Part shown: positions 1-8,880 of the stretch, one piece after another
Layout: every line of letters begins with the position of its first letter
How positions within the stretch are numbered: position 1 is the stretch's first letter
NCBI GenBank assembly: GCA_004297725.1
Contig: SCUS01000092.1
Span: 357,839-421,838 of the forward strand
Direction: 5' to 3'
Length of the DNA stretch: 64,000 nucleotides
Origin: Myxococcaceae bacterium
GTDB lineage: Bacteria; Myxococcota_A; Polyangia; Polyangiales; Ga0077539
Program-made: the position numbers and the translations under genes
Notes under the pieces: generated by a model
Told to the model about the DNA's origin: nothing
Database searches by the model: none
The model's input: the letters and a program-made list of their open reading frames with translations, nothing else

Positions 1-1
1 G

Positions 2-445
2 ATGCTCGTGCCGACGGACTTCTCGGCGGGAGCGCGCGCCGCCCTCAGCCTTGCGGCCGACCTCGCGAAGGTGCACGGCGCAAAGCTGGTGGTGCTGCAC
101 GTGGCCGAGCTGCTCCCGGGGCTCACCGCCGACACGGTGGTGCACGCCGAGGGAGGAGCCCCGATGCGCCTGGAGGACTTCCACCGGTCCCAGACCATGG
201 CGTGGATGGAGCAGGACCGGGCGCTGGCCCATGCCCGAGAGGTTCCGATCGACCTGGTGTTCGTCCTGGGCGAGGTGGTGCCGACGGTGATCACCGAGGC
301 GAGGCTGCGTCACGCCGACGTGATCGTGATGGGCACGCACGGGCGCAGCGGCCTGGCCCACCTTGTGATGGGCAGCGTGGCCGAGCGGGTGCTACGGCAG
401 TCCCCGGTGCCGGTGCTCACCGTCAGGGTGCCCGACGCGCCGTGA
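2..445 (+). CDS. Universal stress protein (UspA family), 5' end cut by window edge
   Basis: Cytoplasmic Usp-fold protein; family members bind ATP and act in stress survival. The visible 147 residues open with MLVPTDFS, where family members usually have a few more residues followed by I/VLVPTDFS, so the ATG at position 2 may be internal and the gene is treated as 5'-partial. Near the C terminus the ATP-binding signature G-T-H-G-R-S, nine residues, then G-S is intact (GTHGRSGLAHLVMGS), followed by the final strand VPVLTVRV. This places it in the nucleotide-binding UspA subgroup. It is followed by a 105-nt gap and then a Ser/Thr kinase on the same strand. Family assignment is secure; the specific role is unknown. 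Confidence 0.9.
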   Translation: MLVPTDFSAGARAALSLAADLAKVHGAKLVVLHVAELLPGLTADTVVHAEGGAPMRLEDFHRSQTMAWMEQDRALAHAREVPIDLVFVLGEVVPTVITEARLRHADVIVMGTHGRSGLAHLVMGSVAERVLRQSPVPVLTVRVPDAP

Positions 446-474
446 AGGGGATTGAGTTTTCCCCAGCCATGGGC

Positions 475-492
475 CATTTCTATGGAGAAATG
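475..492. promoter_or_regulatory. Inverted repeat in the gap before the kinase gene
   Basis: CATTTCT-ATGG-AGAAATG is a perfect 7-bp inverted repeat with a 4-nt loop, in a locally AT-richer gap between the stress protein and the kinase. No T-run follows on either strand, so it is not an obvious intrinsic terminator. It could be an operator or a weak hairpin. Confidence 0.3.
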
Positions 493-550
493 CTCTTGCC
501 GTACTTTGACGCAACCTGCTTAAGGCGAGAGAGAGCTTAGGGAGCTGTCG

Positions 551-2923
551 ATGAGCGATCCTGTCAACGTGCCGCGTGACAGCTTCTTGCCGTCAAGCGG
601 CACGTCGCGGGTCGGCCAGTACGATCTCCTTACCCCCCTCGGTAAAGGGGGCATGGCCTACGTCTACCTCGCCCGGAAGATGGGGAGCGGCGGCTTCGAG
701 CGCCTCGTGGCGGTCAAGGTCATGCACCGCAACATCGCCGCGGACGAGGAGTTCGTGCAGATGTTCCTGGACGAGGCGCGGCTCGCGGCGCGCATCCACC
801 ACCCCAACGTGGTGCCCATCCTCGACCTGGGAAACGACGACGGCCTGCTCTACATGGTCATGGATTACATCGAGGGCGACACCCTCGCGGCGATCCAGCG
901 CACCGCCATCGGGCTCGCCCGCACCATCCCCGTCGGCATCTCGCTGCGCATCGTCCTCGACGCGCTCATCGGCCTCGACGCGGCGCACAACCTCCGCGGC
1001 CCCGACGGCGAGTCGCTCCAGCTCATCCACCGCGACGTCTCGCCGCAGAACATCCTCGTCGGCTCCGACGGCGCCGCGCGCCTCGTGGACTTCGGCATCG
1101 CCCGCGCCGAGCGCAGGCTCTCGCTCACCAGCGTCGGGATGCTCAAGGGCAAGGCGCCCTTCATGGCCCCGGAGCAGCTGGAGGGCGGCGTGGTCGACCG
1201 GCGCGCCGACGTGTTCTCGATGGGCGTCACGCTCTGGGAGACGCTGGCGCTGCGGCGGTGCTTCCCCGCGCGCTCCCGCCCCGACCTGCTGCAGGAGTCG
1301 CTGAGGGCGCCGTACCGCTCGCTGCTGATGTTCACCGACCAGATCCCCGAGGTGCTCGACGGGCTCTGCGAGAAGGCCCTCGCGTACGACCCGGACGATC
1401 GCTACCCCACCGCGGCTGCCTTCGCCGACGCCATCGAGGCCAACTTCCGGGCCGACATCGCCACGCAGCGACAGGTCGGGCAGTTCATGTCCGCGGTGGT
1501 CGCAGACAAGATCGGCCGAGAGCGCGAGGCCGTGCGCAACGCCTCCACGCGCACCTCGGGCACCGAGGACTCCCGAAGCCGACCCAGCCCCGATCCCCAC
1601 TCGGTGCTCGGCAGGGTCGACTCCGCGGTGAAGTCGGTGAAGTCCAATCCCGATCCGGCGAACACCGGCCTGCGCCACCGCGCGGACTCCATCAAGCCGC
1701 TCGAGCTGCGCGCGCCCACGCCCCCGCCCAGCCTCGAACTGCAGACCTCCGTGGGCCTCGGGCCGGTGATCCCGCCCAACAACCCGCCGATGCGTGCGCC
1801 CACCCCGGCGCCCACGGGTGACCGCAGGCGATTGCAGGCGAGCGACCACGAGCTGTCCGATCAGCCCACCAGGGTGAAGCAGGCCCCGCTGGCGGCCCCC
1901 GGGCGCGCGTCTCCCCAGAAGGACCAGTACTCCGACCTTCCGGAGATGCCCAAGTCGGACTCGATGATGCGCCTGCCCGACCTGCCCGACCTCGAGGCTG
2001 CGACCTCGGTGGCGAAGCACCAGGCCCTCCAGCGCCCGGCGGTCACCTCCACGGAGAGCCGCAGCGAGGCCCCCCGCAAGGCAGGCGGCTCCCGACGCTT
2101 CTCGACGATGGCCGGCGGTGGCCTGCCGCACACCCGCGCGCCTACCCCGGCCACGGGCACCGCGGCGCCGAACTTCGGCGCGCCGTCTCGCATCTCGGCG
2201 ACCGAAGACTCGGCGATGTCGCGGCCGCGCGCCCAGCCGAGGCCGGAGATGCCCGCAGCCCCTCCTGCCGTCCCGGTGATCGAGCGCGTCGCGCGCCCGC
2301 GCCCCCCGACGATGGCGGGCATGAGGGTGCCGACCGAGCTTCGCAAGGACCACGTCGAGGAGCTGCCGAGGGCCCTGAACGAGCCTGGCGTGATGAGGGC
2401 TCCGACGCCGCCCGGCACGCCGCGACAGGCGCCGCTCGGGCTGAGAGCGCCGACGCCTCCGGGCGGGCGCCCTCAGGCGCCTCAGAACTTCAACCAGCTG
2501 GAGGCGCTGATCTCCACGGCCCCCGCGGAGATCGACGAGCACGAGGCTCCCATCGACATGGGCCGCGGGCGGGCGCCGGTCCGGCGGGAGCCTGATGCCT
2601 CGCAGTCCGCTGCGGCCGAGCCGGGCGCGTCGGTGATGCGCGCGCCGACGCCCGCTGGGGTTCGGGCGAGGAGCGAGCACAGCAACGCGGAGATGCGCCC
2701 GGTGACGCCGGCCCTCGGTCGGGCGAAGCTGCCGCTCACGATGCCGGTGCCCAGCGTCCCACCGGAGGTGGAAGACGGGGAGGCCGAGCTGGAGAGGCAC
2801 CGGGTGCGACCGCAGGCCTTCGTCGAGCCGCCGACGGGCCTGCCGCTCTTCGCGCGGGTCGCGATCGCGCTGGTGCTCTTCGCCCTGCTGTCCTTCGCGG
2901 GCTGGCACCTGATGCATCAGTGA
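551..2923 (+). CDS. Transmembrane Ser/Thr protein kinase with repeated RAPTP linker
   Basis: Hanks-type kinase, 790 aa. The kinase domain spans about residues 24-315: glycine loop GKGGMA (31-36), catalytic Lys56, Glu75, HRDVSPQN (160-167, with Asp162 and Asn167), DFG Asp180 and APE at 206-208, so it should be active. Residues about 340-760 are a long disordered Pro/Ala/Arg linker carrying six copies of an (M/L/T)RAPTP motif plus one MRPVTP. A single membrane helix at about 764-788 ends the protein (VAIALVLFALLSFAGW), giving a tail-anchored kinase with its catalytic domain in the cytoplasm. The start has GGAG 7-10 nt upstream. Substrates are unknown; the Thr-Pro repeats are candidate phosphorylation or docking sites. 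A TTACC-N6-GGTAA palindrome lies inside the gene at 630-645. Confidence 0.95.
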   Translation: MSDPVNVPRDSFLPSSGTSRVGQYDLLTPLGKGGMAYVYLARKMGSGGFERLVAVKVMHRNIAADEEFVQMFLDEARLAARIHHPNVVPILDLGNDDGLLYMVMDYIEGDTLAAIQRTAIGLARTIPVGISLRIVLDALIGLDAAHNLRGPDGESLQLIHRDVSPQNILVGSDGAARLVDFGIARAERRLSLTSVGMLKGKAPFMAPEQLEGGVVDRRADVFSMGVTLWETLALRRCFPARSRPDLLQESLRAPYRSLLMFTDQIPEVLDGLCEKALAYDPDDRYPTAAAFADAIEANFRADIATQRQVGQFMSAVVADKIGREREAVRNASTRTSGTEDSRSRPSPDPHSVLGRVDSAVKSVKSNPDPANTGLRHRADSIKPLELRAPTPPPSLELQTSVGLGPVIPPNNPPMRAPTPAPTGDRRRLQASDHELSDQPTRVKQAPLAAPGRASPQKDQYSDLPEMPKSDSMMRLPDLPDLEAATSVAKHQALQRPAVTSTESRSEAPRKAGGSRRFSTMAGGGLPHTRAPTPATGTAAPNFGAPSRISATEDSAMSRPRAQPRPEMPAAPPAVPVIERVARPRPPTMAGMRVPTELRKDHVEELPRALNEPGVMRAPTPPGTPRQAPLGLRAPTPPGGRPQAPQNFNQLEALISTAPAEIDEHEAPIDMGRGRAPVRREPDASQSAAAEPGASVMRAPTPAGVRARSEHSNAEMRPVTPALGRAKLPLTMPVPSVPPEVEDGEAELERHRVRPQAFVEPPTGLPLFARVAIALVLFALLSFAGWHLMHQ
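630..645. repeat. Dispersed palindrome TTACC-N6-GGTAA, perfect copy 1
   Basis: TTACC-CCCCTC-GGTAA. It lies inside the kinase gene at the codons for LTPLGK, where it imposes CTT, GGT and AAA codons in a gene that otherwise prefers G/C third positions. Confidence 0.75.
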
Positions 2924-2988
2924 GAGAGGGATCGGGGCGTCGCGGGGTCTTCCGCGCGCCCCGGTGAAGGCTCAGCGGCGGGCGCTGA

Positions 2989-3711
2989 TCAGAAGGTGCC
3001 GGAGAGCAGCGGGATGCGCAGCTCGGACACCGCCGTCAGGCCGTACTGACGCACCTCCTGGACGGTGAGGTTGGCCCCGACGTGGATGGCAGGGACCGCG
3101 AGCGAGAGGCCGCCGGGGCCCATGTCGAGCAGGCCCGTCGGGCGAAACGCGGGGCGCGCGGCGAGCTGGCGGGGGGAGCGGCGCGCCGGAGGCAGGATGT
3201 CGGAGGTCGTCCCGGAGGTGGCGCCGGGCGCGGGGGCTGCGGCCGGAGCAGCGCCCGGCGGAGCGGCCGCGGGGGTGGTCGTGCTCTCGTCGAGCGGACC
3301 GGTCGACGGCGCGTTGTCTTCCGCGGGCTGGTCGCGCTCGGGGCTGTAGGCCGTGGCGCCGATGGTCGCGATGGTGGTCGGGATGATGAGCCCGAGGCCC
3401 ACCACCAGCGTGCCGACGGTGAGGCCGGTGAGGGTGGTGTCGCCCTCGGCGGCCTGCTCGAGGAAGTAGCCGCCGACGCCGCCCGCGATGGCGCCGAGGC
3501 CGCCGCCCACGAGGTAGGCCCAGGTCGGCCGAGCGCCCGCGGCGGCTTCGATCAGCATCACGGCCTCGCCGCCCAGGAGCGCGCAGCCCGCGATGCCCTT
3601 GCCCGTGGGAGACACGGCGTTGACCGTCTGCGCCTGCGCCTCCCGGGGCGAGCCCAGGGAAACCGCACCGAACACACCTGCGAGCGAGACGAGAACCACG
3701 GCCGTGCGCAT
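2989..3711 (-). CDS. Exported protein of unknown function with two hydrophobic segments
   Basis: The 240-aa product starts with a signal peptide (about residues 1-28, ending AQA before QT). A Gly/Ala-rich hydrophobic region (about 38-80) and a second segment (about 92-122, LTVGTLVVGLGLIIPTTIATIGATAYS) look like membrane or barrel-associated strands. A Pro/Ala/Thr linker follows (about 135-170), then a conserved-looking tail rich in aliphatic residues. GGAGGT lies just upstream of the ATG. No family is recognised. It is probably an envelope protein; it is transcribed in the same direction as the next two upstream genes but separated from them by a 125-nt gap. Confidence 0.75.
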   Translation of the reverse strand: MRTAVVLVSLAGVFGAVSLGSPREAQAQTVNAVSPTGKGIAGCALLGGEAVMLIEAAAGARPTWAYLVGGGLGAIAGGVGGYFLEQAAEGDTTLTGLTVGTLVVGLGLIIPTTIATIGATAYSPERDQPAEDNAPSTGPLDESTTTPAAAPPGAAPAAAPAPGATSGTTSDILPPARRSPRQLAARPAFRPTGLLDMGPGGLSLAVPAIHVGANLTVQEVRQYGLTAVSELRIPLLSGTF

Positions 3712-3836
3712 GAGACCTCCGTACGAAGAACTTCCCGGTATGCGAGGTGGTTGCCCCGGTCGCAGGAAACGTTCGCCACGCTAGCATCGGGCCGCGCGCA
3801 GCATCAAGGGAGCCCTGGGTCGCGCGGGGGCCCCGT

Positions 3837-5258
3837 TCAGAATTGCGCGTGGAGGCTGACGCCCCCGGAGCTGGCGGTGCTCCACGGGGTGACGCGCAGC
3901 GCGGTGCCCTCGGCGCGGCGAGGGGCGAGCGCGTACCAGAGGGCGCCGCCCGCGATGGCGGCGACGCCCACGCCGCCCGCCACGAAGGAGAGCGTGGTGT
4001 AGCGCGCGGCGTCGTCGTGCGCGGTCTGCTCCTCGGGCGAGACGCTGTCGCCGCAGTCGCCGTCGGGGCAGAGGCGCTCGAAGGTGTCGAGCGGCGCGCC
4101 TCGGAGGTAGAAGAGCACACCCCCCGCGGCGAGGGAGGCGACGCCCGCGCCCATGAGGATCCATGGGCCGGCGCCGGGGCCGCGCGAGGGAGGAGCGGGG
4201 CGGACGTCCACGCGAGGGTCCACGGTCGGGGGATGGTTTACCGCGGCAGGTAATCCCTGGCCGAGGGCCCTCTCGACCTGCGCGGACATCTCATCGTGGA
4301 CCAGCTCGCCGCGGCGCACGTCGACCACCATCGGCCGGTCGCCGGAGAGCAGCACGACGCGGGTGGCGCCGAGGGCCGATCCCACCGCGGCGGCGTCGCT
4401 GATGACCACCGCGGGCGACTCCGGGGCGGTGGGGTAGTTGAGCCCCGGCAGCCCGGCGACCCGCAGCAGGGCGTCGAGCCTCGGGTCGAGCGACAGCGAC
4501 GTGGAGCGGCCCGCCGTGACGGTGACCGTGCGGACCCGCGAGGCCTCGCCGCAGCGGAGCGACACGCGGTGGGTGCGCGCGGGCAGCGACTGCTCGACGG
4601 TCTGCGCGGTGGAGGCCGAGCGCGCGTCGTCCACGGAGACGGTGCAGCCTTCGCGCGGGGCGCGCACCGAGAGGGTTCCGCTGGCGTCGGGGGCGCTTGC
4701 CACCGATGGGGGGCGCAGCCGAGCGACGATGGGACGGAAGCGCAGCGGGCAGTCGTAGTCCGAGGGCATCCACCACGGGTCGAAGGCGAAGGCCCGGCGC
4801 AGCCACGTCTCGGCCTCCTCGGGGCGGCGATCTTCGTGGGCGATGCGCGCCATCAGGAAGAGGCCCTTCAGGTACGCCGCGCGGTTGTTCTCCTGGAGTT
4901 CGAGCGCGTCGGGCGCGGCCTCCATCGCCGTGAGCGCGGGCTGCAGCCGCCGTCGCCCCGCGGGCCGGCCCTGCGCGAAGAGGGCGGTCTCTCCCGCGGC
5001 GATGGCCTCGCGCTGCGGCCGAAGCACGTCCTCCTGCGGGGCGTAGCGGCCGAAGCGGGCGAGCAGCTCGCGGCTCAGGGCCTCGCCCGACTGCGCCTCG
5101 GGGCCGAGCGCCCCCGCCACCGACGCGACCTGCGCCGCGGTGGGACCGCGGTCGCGCACCGACACGGTCAGCACCGGGATCGGGTCGGCCTCCGCCGACG
5201 CCGCGAACATCGCCAGGGAGCAGAGCCCCACCCACGCGCCAGACGCTCTTGCTGTCAT
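3837..5258 (-). CDS. PEGA-like exported protein with C-terminal two-helix membrane module
   Basis: The 473-aa envelope protein starts at an ATG (GAGAG just upstream) with a clear signal peptide (residues 1-24, ...FAASAEA); a GTG seven codons earlier is an alternative. About residues 25-175 are helical with TPR-like character. About 190-265 resemble a PEGA-type surface beta domain (TVSVDDARSASTAQ, followed by strand-rich sequence). The C terminus has two membrane segments separated by an acidic loop with two cysteines (WILMGAGVASLAAGGVLFYL and FVAGGVGVAAIAGGALWYAL). The same two-helix layout recurs in the gene at 15411-16202, suggesting distant paralogy. Function is unknown. A perfect dispersed palindrome lies inside at 4238-4253. 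Confidence 0.8.
   Translation of the reverse strand: MTARASGAWVGLCSLAMFAASAEADPIPVLTVSVRDRGPTAAQVASVAGALGPEAQSGEALSRELLARFGRYAPQEDVLRPQREAIAAGETALFAQGRPAGRRRLQPALTAMEAAPDALELQENNRAAYLKGLFLMARIAHEDRRPEEAETWLRRAFAFDPWWMPSDYDCPLRFRPIVARLRPPSVASAPDASGTLSVRAPREGCTVSVDDARSASTAQTVEQSLPARTHRVSLRCGEASRVRTVTVTAGRSTSLSLDPRLDALLRVAGLPGLNYPTAPESPAVVISDAAAVGSALGATRVVLLSGDRPMVVDVRRGELVHDEMSAQVERALGQGLPAAVNHPPTVDPRVDVRPAPPSRGPGAGPWILMGAGVASLAAGGVLFYLRGAPLDTFERLCPDGDCGDSVSPEEQTAHDDAARYTTLSFVAGGVGVAAIAGGALWYALAPRRAEGTALRVTPWSTASSGGVSLHAQF
4238..4253. repeat. Dispersed palindrome TTACC-N6-GGTAA, perfect copy 2
   Basis: TTACC-GCGGCA-GGTAA, inside a minus-strand gene. It imposes the very rare Leu codon TTA and a GTA Val codon within the peptide GLPAAVN. 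Confidence 0.75.
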
Positions 5259-5388
5259 CGCTCTCGTCCGCCTTCCCACCGCCGGGAGTGTCGTCCAACA
5301 GCCCGTGCGGTCACCAGCCCCTTTGTCGGGGGGCTGGCGATGTGGTTGTCGGAGGATGGAGGGAGGACGAGGAAGGCGGAGGGAGCGA

Positions 5389-7071
5389 TCAGCGGGTCTT
5401 GCGGTCGATGCCGATGCGCGCGACCCAGAGGCAGACGGTCACGTTGAGCGCGATCCAGCCGAGGTAGAGCATCGAGCCCAGCGGGGCGAAGCCCGTTCGC
5501 ATGTAGAGCTCGGCCAGCATGAACGACGCGGTGCCGAGCGCGACGCCGCCGATGGGGGAGCGGAGCGACGGGCGGGAGAAGCCGAGGCCCACCAGCGCCA
5601 GCACGATGCCGAGGTTGGCGAAGGGCAGCCAGCGGTGCAGGTGCGCGCCGAGGAGCGGCACGTCCCAGGTGGCCGCCGGGCGCATCGCGAACTCGACGCC
5701 TGGCACGTAGTGGCCGACGAACTGCGGAAGGAAGAAGAGCCCGACGCCGGTCACCACCGCGGGCACGACCCAGCCGAAGGTGAGCTCGCCCTTCTTGTTG
5801 CGGATCCAGAGGGCGAGGGCCAGCGCGAGGCCGAGCAGCATCACCGCGCGGGTCACTCCGGCGGACCGCAGCACCCCGTCGCTCGCGACCGAGGCGCTCA
5901 CGACGCCGGCGCCGTAGAGCTCGCGCTCGCTGCCTCCGTGGGCCGTCGGGGTGCTGTACTCGAGAAGCAGCGAGCGCACCCGGTCGGGGTCGGTGACGCC
6001 CTGCGAGTACAAGAGCGCGGCGACGCCCGCGACGTGGGGAGATGCCATGGAGGTGCCCGACCACGACGCGAACTGCTCGCAGCGGTTGCGCCCGCGCTCG
6101 CAGATGGTCTGCTGGAGGATCGCCACGCCCGGGGCCGCGATGGCGATCTCCGGGCCGCGCGAGCTGAAGAACGCGATCTGGTCGCCGGAGTCGATGGCGC
6201 TCACGGCGATGGAGAGCGGGGCGTTGGCGGGGGAGCCCACGGAGCGGCCGCTGTTGCCCGCGGCGCAGACCACGGTGACGCCGCGGCGGTGGGCGTACTC
6301 CACCGCCTGGTCCATGATCTTGGAGTGGCCGTCGCCGCCGAGGGAGAGGTTGATGACGTCGGCGCCGTGGTCGGCCGCCCAGCGGATCCCTTCGGCCACG
6401 TCGGCGAGCGAGCCGCTGCCGCGCGCGTCGAGCACCTTTACGGGGAGGATGGTCGCGCAGAAGGCCACGCCCGCGGTGCCGAGCTGGTTGTTGGTGGTCT
6501 GCGCGATGGTGCCCGCGACGTGCGTGCCGTGGCCCTGGTCGTCGTTGGCGTGGGCGGTGTCGTTGACGAAGTTCCAGCCCGGGAGGCAGCGGGTGCCGGC
6601 GAGGTCGGGGATGCGGGTGAACTCGCCGTGGTTCTCGCACGCCACGCCGGTGTCGATGACCGCGACGGTCGCGCCGCGCCCGCAGGTGACCTCCGACGAG
6701 CGCGGGAGCCCGACGCGCTGCATGCCCCACTGCTGGTCGTACATCGGGTCGTTGGGCACGAAGAGCGCGCGCATCTCGCGATTCTCCTCGGCCGCGTCGA
6801 CCTCTGACTCCGCCGAGAGCCCGCGCAGCACCCTCGCGGCCTCGCTCGTCGGAACCGTCGCCAGGTACACCCGGTCGACGCCGACCATCGGGCTGTTGGG
6901 GGTCAGCGTGACGTGGTGCCGCTCGGCGATGGCGCGCACGTCGCTCTCCGACACGTCGTCGTCGAGGTCGACCGCGAGCACGGTCTCATCGACGGCCATG
7001 GCCATCGCGGGTACCGCCCACAGCGCCATGCCCAGAAGCCCGGCTCCCCATCGTCGCTTGCGTGCACTCAT
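5389..7071 (-). CDS. Membrane-anchored subtilisin-like serine protease (S8)
   Basis: Subtilase of 560 aa. The start is placed at MSARKRRWG because a signal peptide (KRRWGAGLLGMALWAVPAMA) follows directly; an in-frame upstream ATG would add 57 residues that do not look coding. An inhibitor-like prodomain occupies about residues 28-105. The peptidase domain holds the full triad: Asp140 (AVIDTG), His181 (QGHGTHVAG) and Ser341 (SGTSMASP), with the oxyanion Asn in AAGNSG. After about residue 400 there is an unusual tail with four to five hydrophobic segments (410-424, 432-450, 485-500, 507-524, 535-552), so the protease domain should face the periplasm on a polytopic membrane anchor. Divergent from the kinase gene at 7251 across a 179-nt gap. 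Confidence 0.93.
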   Translation of the reverse strand: MSARKRRWGAGLLGMALWAVPAMAMAVDETVLAVDLDDDVSESDVRAIAERHHVTLTPNSPMVGVDRVYLATVPTSEAARVLRGLSAESEVDAAEENREMRALFVPNDPMYDQQWGMQRVGLPRSSEVTCGRGATVAVIDTGVACENHGEFTRIPDLAGTRCLPGWNFVNDTAHANDDQGHGTHVAGTIAQTTNNQLGTAGVAFCATILPVKVLDARGSGSLADVAEGIRWAADHGADVINLSLGGDGHSKIMDQAVEYAHRRGVTVVCAAGNSGRSVGSPANAPLSIAVSAIDSGDQIAFFSSRGPEIAIAAPGVAILQQTICERGRNRCEQFASWSGTSMASPHVAGVAALLYSQGVTDPDRVRSLLLEYSTPTAHGGSERELYGAGVVSASVASDGVLRSAGVTRAVMLLGLALALALWIRNKKGELTFGWVVPAVVTGVGLFFLPQFVGHYVPGVEFAMRPAATWDVPLLGAHLHRWLPFANLGIVLALVGLGFSRPSLRSPIGGVALGTASFMLAELYMRTGFAPLGSMLYLGWIALNVTVCLWVARIGIDRKTR

Positions 7072-7250
7072 GCGCGAAGGGCAGCACGCGGAGGGCGCCC
7101 CTGCAAGCGCGCGGGGCGGGAGCCTTCGGGCGCCTTCGCCTCGCGGAGCGTCGTCGTTGACGGCCCCGAGGGCGGGTGGAACAATCCCGCTCCGATCGGT
7201 TCGACGGGGATCTTCAATGCAGGACGTCGCCCGACCGATCACCGGAGCGC

Positions 7251-8867
7251 ATGGCTGAGCCCGTCAGCACCACCACAGGGACATCGACCGCGCCGGGAGA
7301 TCCGCTCGTCGGGCGCGTGATCAATGACCGCTTCAAGGTGCTCTCGATCATCGCCCGCGGCGGCATGGGCAAGGTCTACAAGGCCGAGCAGGCGCCGCTC
7401 GGGCGCATCGTCGCGCTCAAGGTGCTGCAGCCGAACTACAACGGCGACAGCGACCCGGAGTTTCACAAGCGCTTCTTCCTCGAGGCCTCGCTCGTCTCGA
7501 AGCTCACGCACCCCAACACGGTCACGCTCTACGACTACGGACAGTCGAGCGACAACGTGTACTTCATGGCGATGGAGTACCTGGAGGGCCGCACCCTCCA
7601 CCGGCTCCTCCGCGAAGACGCTCCGCTCGACCCGGGGCGCGCGCTGCACATCCTCGTGCAGGCCTGCCGGGCGCTGCGTGAGGCCCACCGGCACGGGGTG
7701 ATCCACCGCGACCTGAAGCCGGCCAACCTCTTCCTGGTGCGCCACGACGACGACCCGGACTTCGTGAAGGTGCTCGATTTCGGGCTTCTCAAGCGCACCG
7801 ACGAGACCGCCGAGGAGGCCCTCACGCAGACCGGCCTCTTCATGGGGTCGCCCAAGTACATGGCCCCCGAGCAGATTCGCGGCGAGCGCGTGTGCGCCGC
7901 GACGGACGTGTACTCGCTCGGGGTGATCCTCTTCGAGATGCTCACCGGCAAGGTGCCCTTCGAGCGCTCGAGCTCGGTCAACCTGCTCATGGCCCACGTG
8001 AGCGACCCGGTGCCCACGATCGTCGAGGCGAACCCGCTGGTGCAGGTTCCCGCGGCGGTGGAGGAGATCGTCTACCGCTGCCTCGCGAAGCGCCCCGACG
8101 ACCGCTACGCCTCGATGGACGAGCTCATCGCCGCCATCAAGCAGGCCAGCGCCTCGCTCGGTCGCCCCCTCGGATCGATGTCCGGGGAGTTCATGCACAG
8201 CCTCTCGGCGAGGGCGCCCAGCTCGGGCGAGGGCCCCGTGGCGCCCGTCATCTCGTCGCTCCCTCCGCCGCTGCCCCGCGCCCACACGCCTGCCGACTCG
8301 CCCGCCGCCCAGCGCCCCGCGGCGGTCCCGATGAGCGTCACGGTGACGGCCCCGTCGAGCGAGCCTCGGCGCAGCCCGCTGCTCCTGGGCGTCGGCCTCT
8401 TCGTGCTCGCGATCGGCCTGGGCGTGGCCATCCGCCTCGTCGCCGTGCCGACGCCCCCGGCGCCCGCGGCCGCGGCGCCTTCGGTGCAGGTCTCCCTCGA
8501 CAGCGATCCCGCCGGGGTCGAGGTGCTGGAGGGCGGCGTCTCCCTAGGGCGCACGCCCCTGCGCAGCACCTGGACGGGCGCGCGAGGCAACCCCGACACC
8601 GCCCATACGCTGGTGTTCCGTCAGGCGGGCTACGAAGACCAGCAGGTCACCCTGTCGGGGCCTCAGCTCTCGCACGTGGCGCACATGCGCCCGAGGGTGA
8701 CGGACGTTCCTCCGATGCCCGCGCCCGCCGTCGTGCCCGCGCCCGCCGCCGTGCCCGCGCCCGAGCCCGCGAGGGTGGGCGCCCGACCGGCGCGCCGCCC
8801 GCCGCGGGTGACGCCTCGCGCCAACACCCCCCACACGCCGACCGGCTACCGCGACAACGTGTACTGA
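7251..8867 (+). CDS. Ser/Thr protein kinase with C-terminal PEGA domain
   Basis: The 538-aa Hanks-type kinase is set to start at the ATG at 7251 (GGAG just upstream); an ATG 75 nt earlier adds unlikely residues. The kinase domain covers about 28-290: RGGMGKV loop (36-42), Lys57, Glu78, HRDLKPAN with Asp154, DFG Asp176, and MAPE at about 204-207. A Pro-rich juxtamembrane stretch leads to a membrane helix (about 375-397), then a PEGA domain (about 410-480: SLDSDPAGVEVLEGGVSLGRTPL), a Pro/Ala linker and the tail GYRDNVY. PEGA domains are extracytoplasmic beta modules, so this kinase probably senses envelope state. The divergent neighbour is an envelope protease, which fits a shared envelope role. 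Confidence 0.95.
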   Translation: MAEPVSTTTGTSTAPGDPLVGRVINDRFKVLSIIARGGMGKVYKAEQAPLGRIVALKVLQPNYNGDSDPEFHKRFFLEASLVSKLTHPNTVTLYDYGQSSDNVYFMAMEYLEGRTLHRLLREDAPLDPGRALHILVQACRALREAHRHGVIHRDLKPANLFLVRHDDDPDFVKVLDFGLLKRTDETAEEALTQTGLFMGSPKYMAPEQIRGERVCAATDVYSLGVILFEMLTGKVPFERSSSVNLLMAHVSDPVPTIVEANPLVQVPAAVEEIVYRCLAKRPDDRYASMDELIAAIKQASASLGRPLGSMSGEFMHSLSARAPSSGEGPVAPVISSLPPPLPRAHTPADSPAAQRPAAVPMSVTVTAPSSEPRRSPLLLGVGLFVLAIGLGVAIRLVAVPTPPAPAAAAPSVQVSLDSDPAGVEVLEGGVSLGRTPLRSTWTGARGNPDTAHTLVFRQAGYEDQQVTLSGPQLSHVAHMRPRVTDVPPMPAPAVVPAPAAVPAPEPARVGARPARRPPRVTPRANTPHTPTGYRDNVY

Positions 8868-8880
8868 CCGGCCGAGGTCG

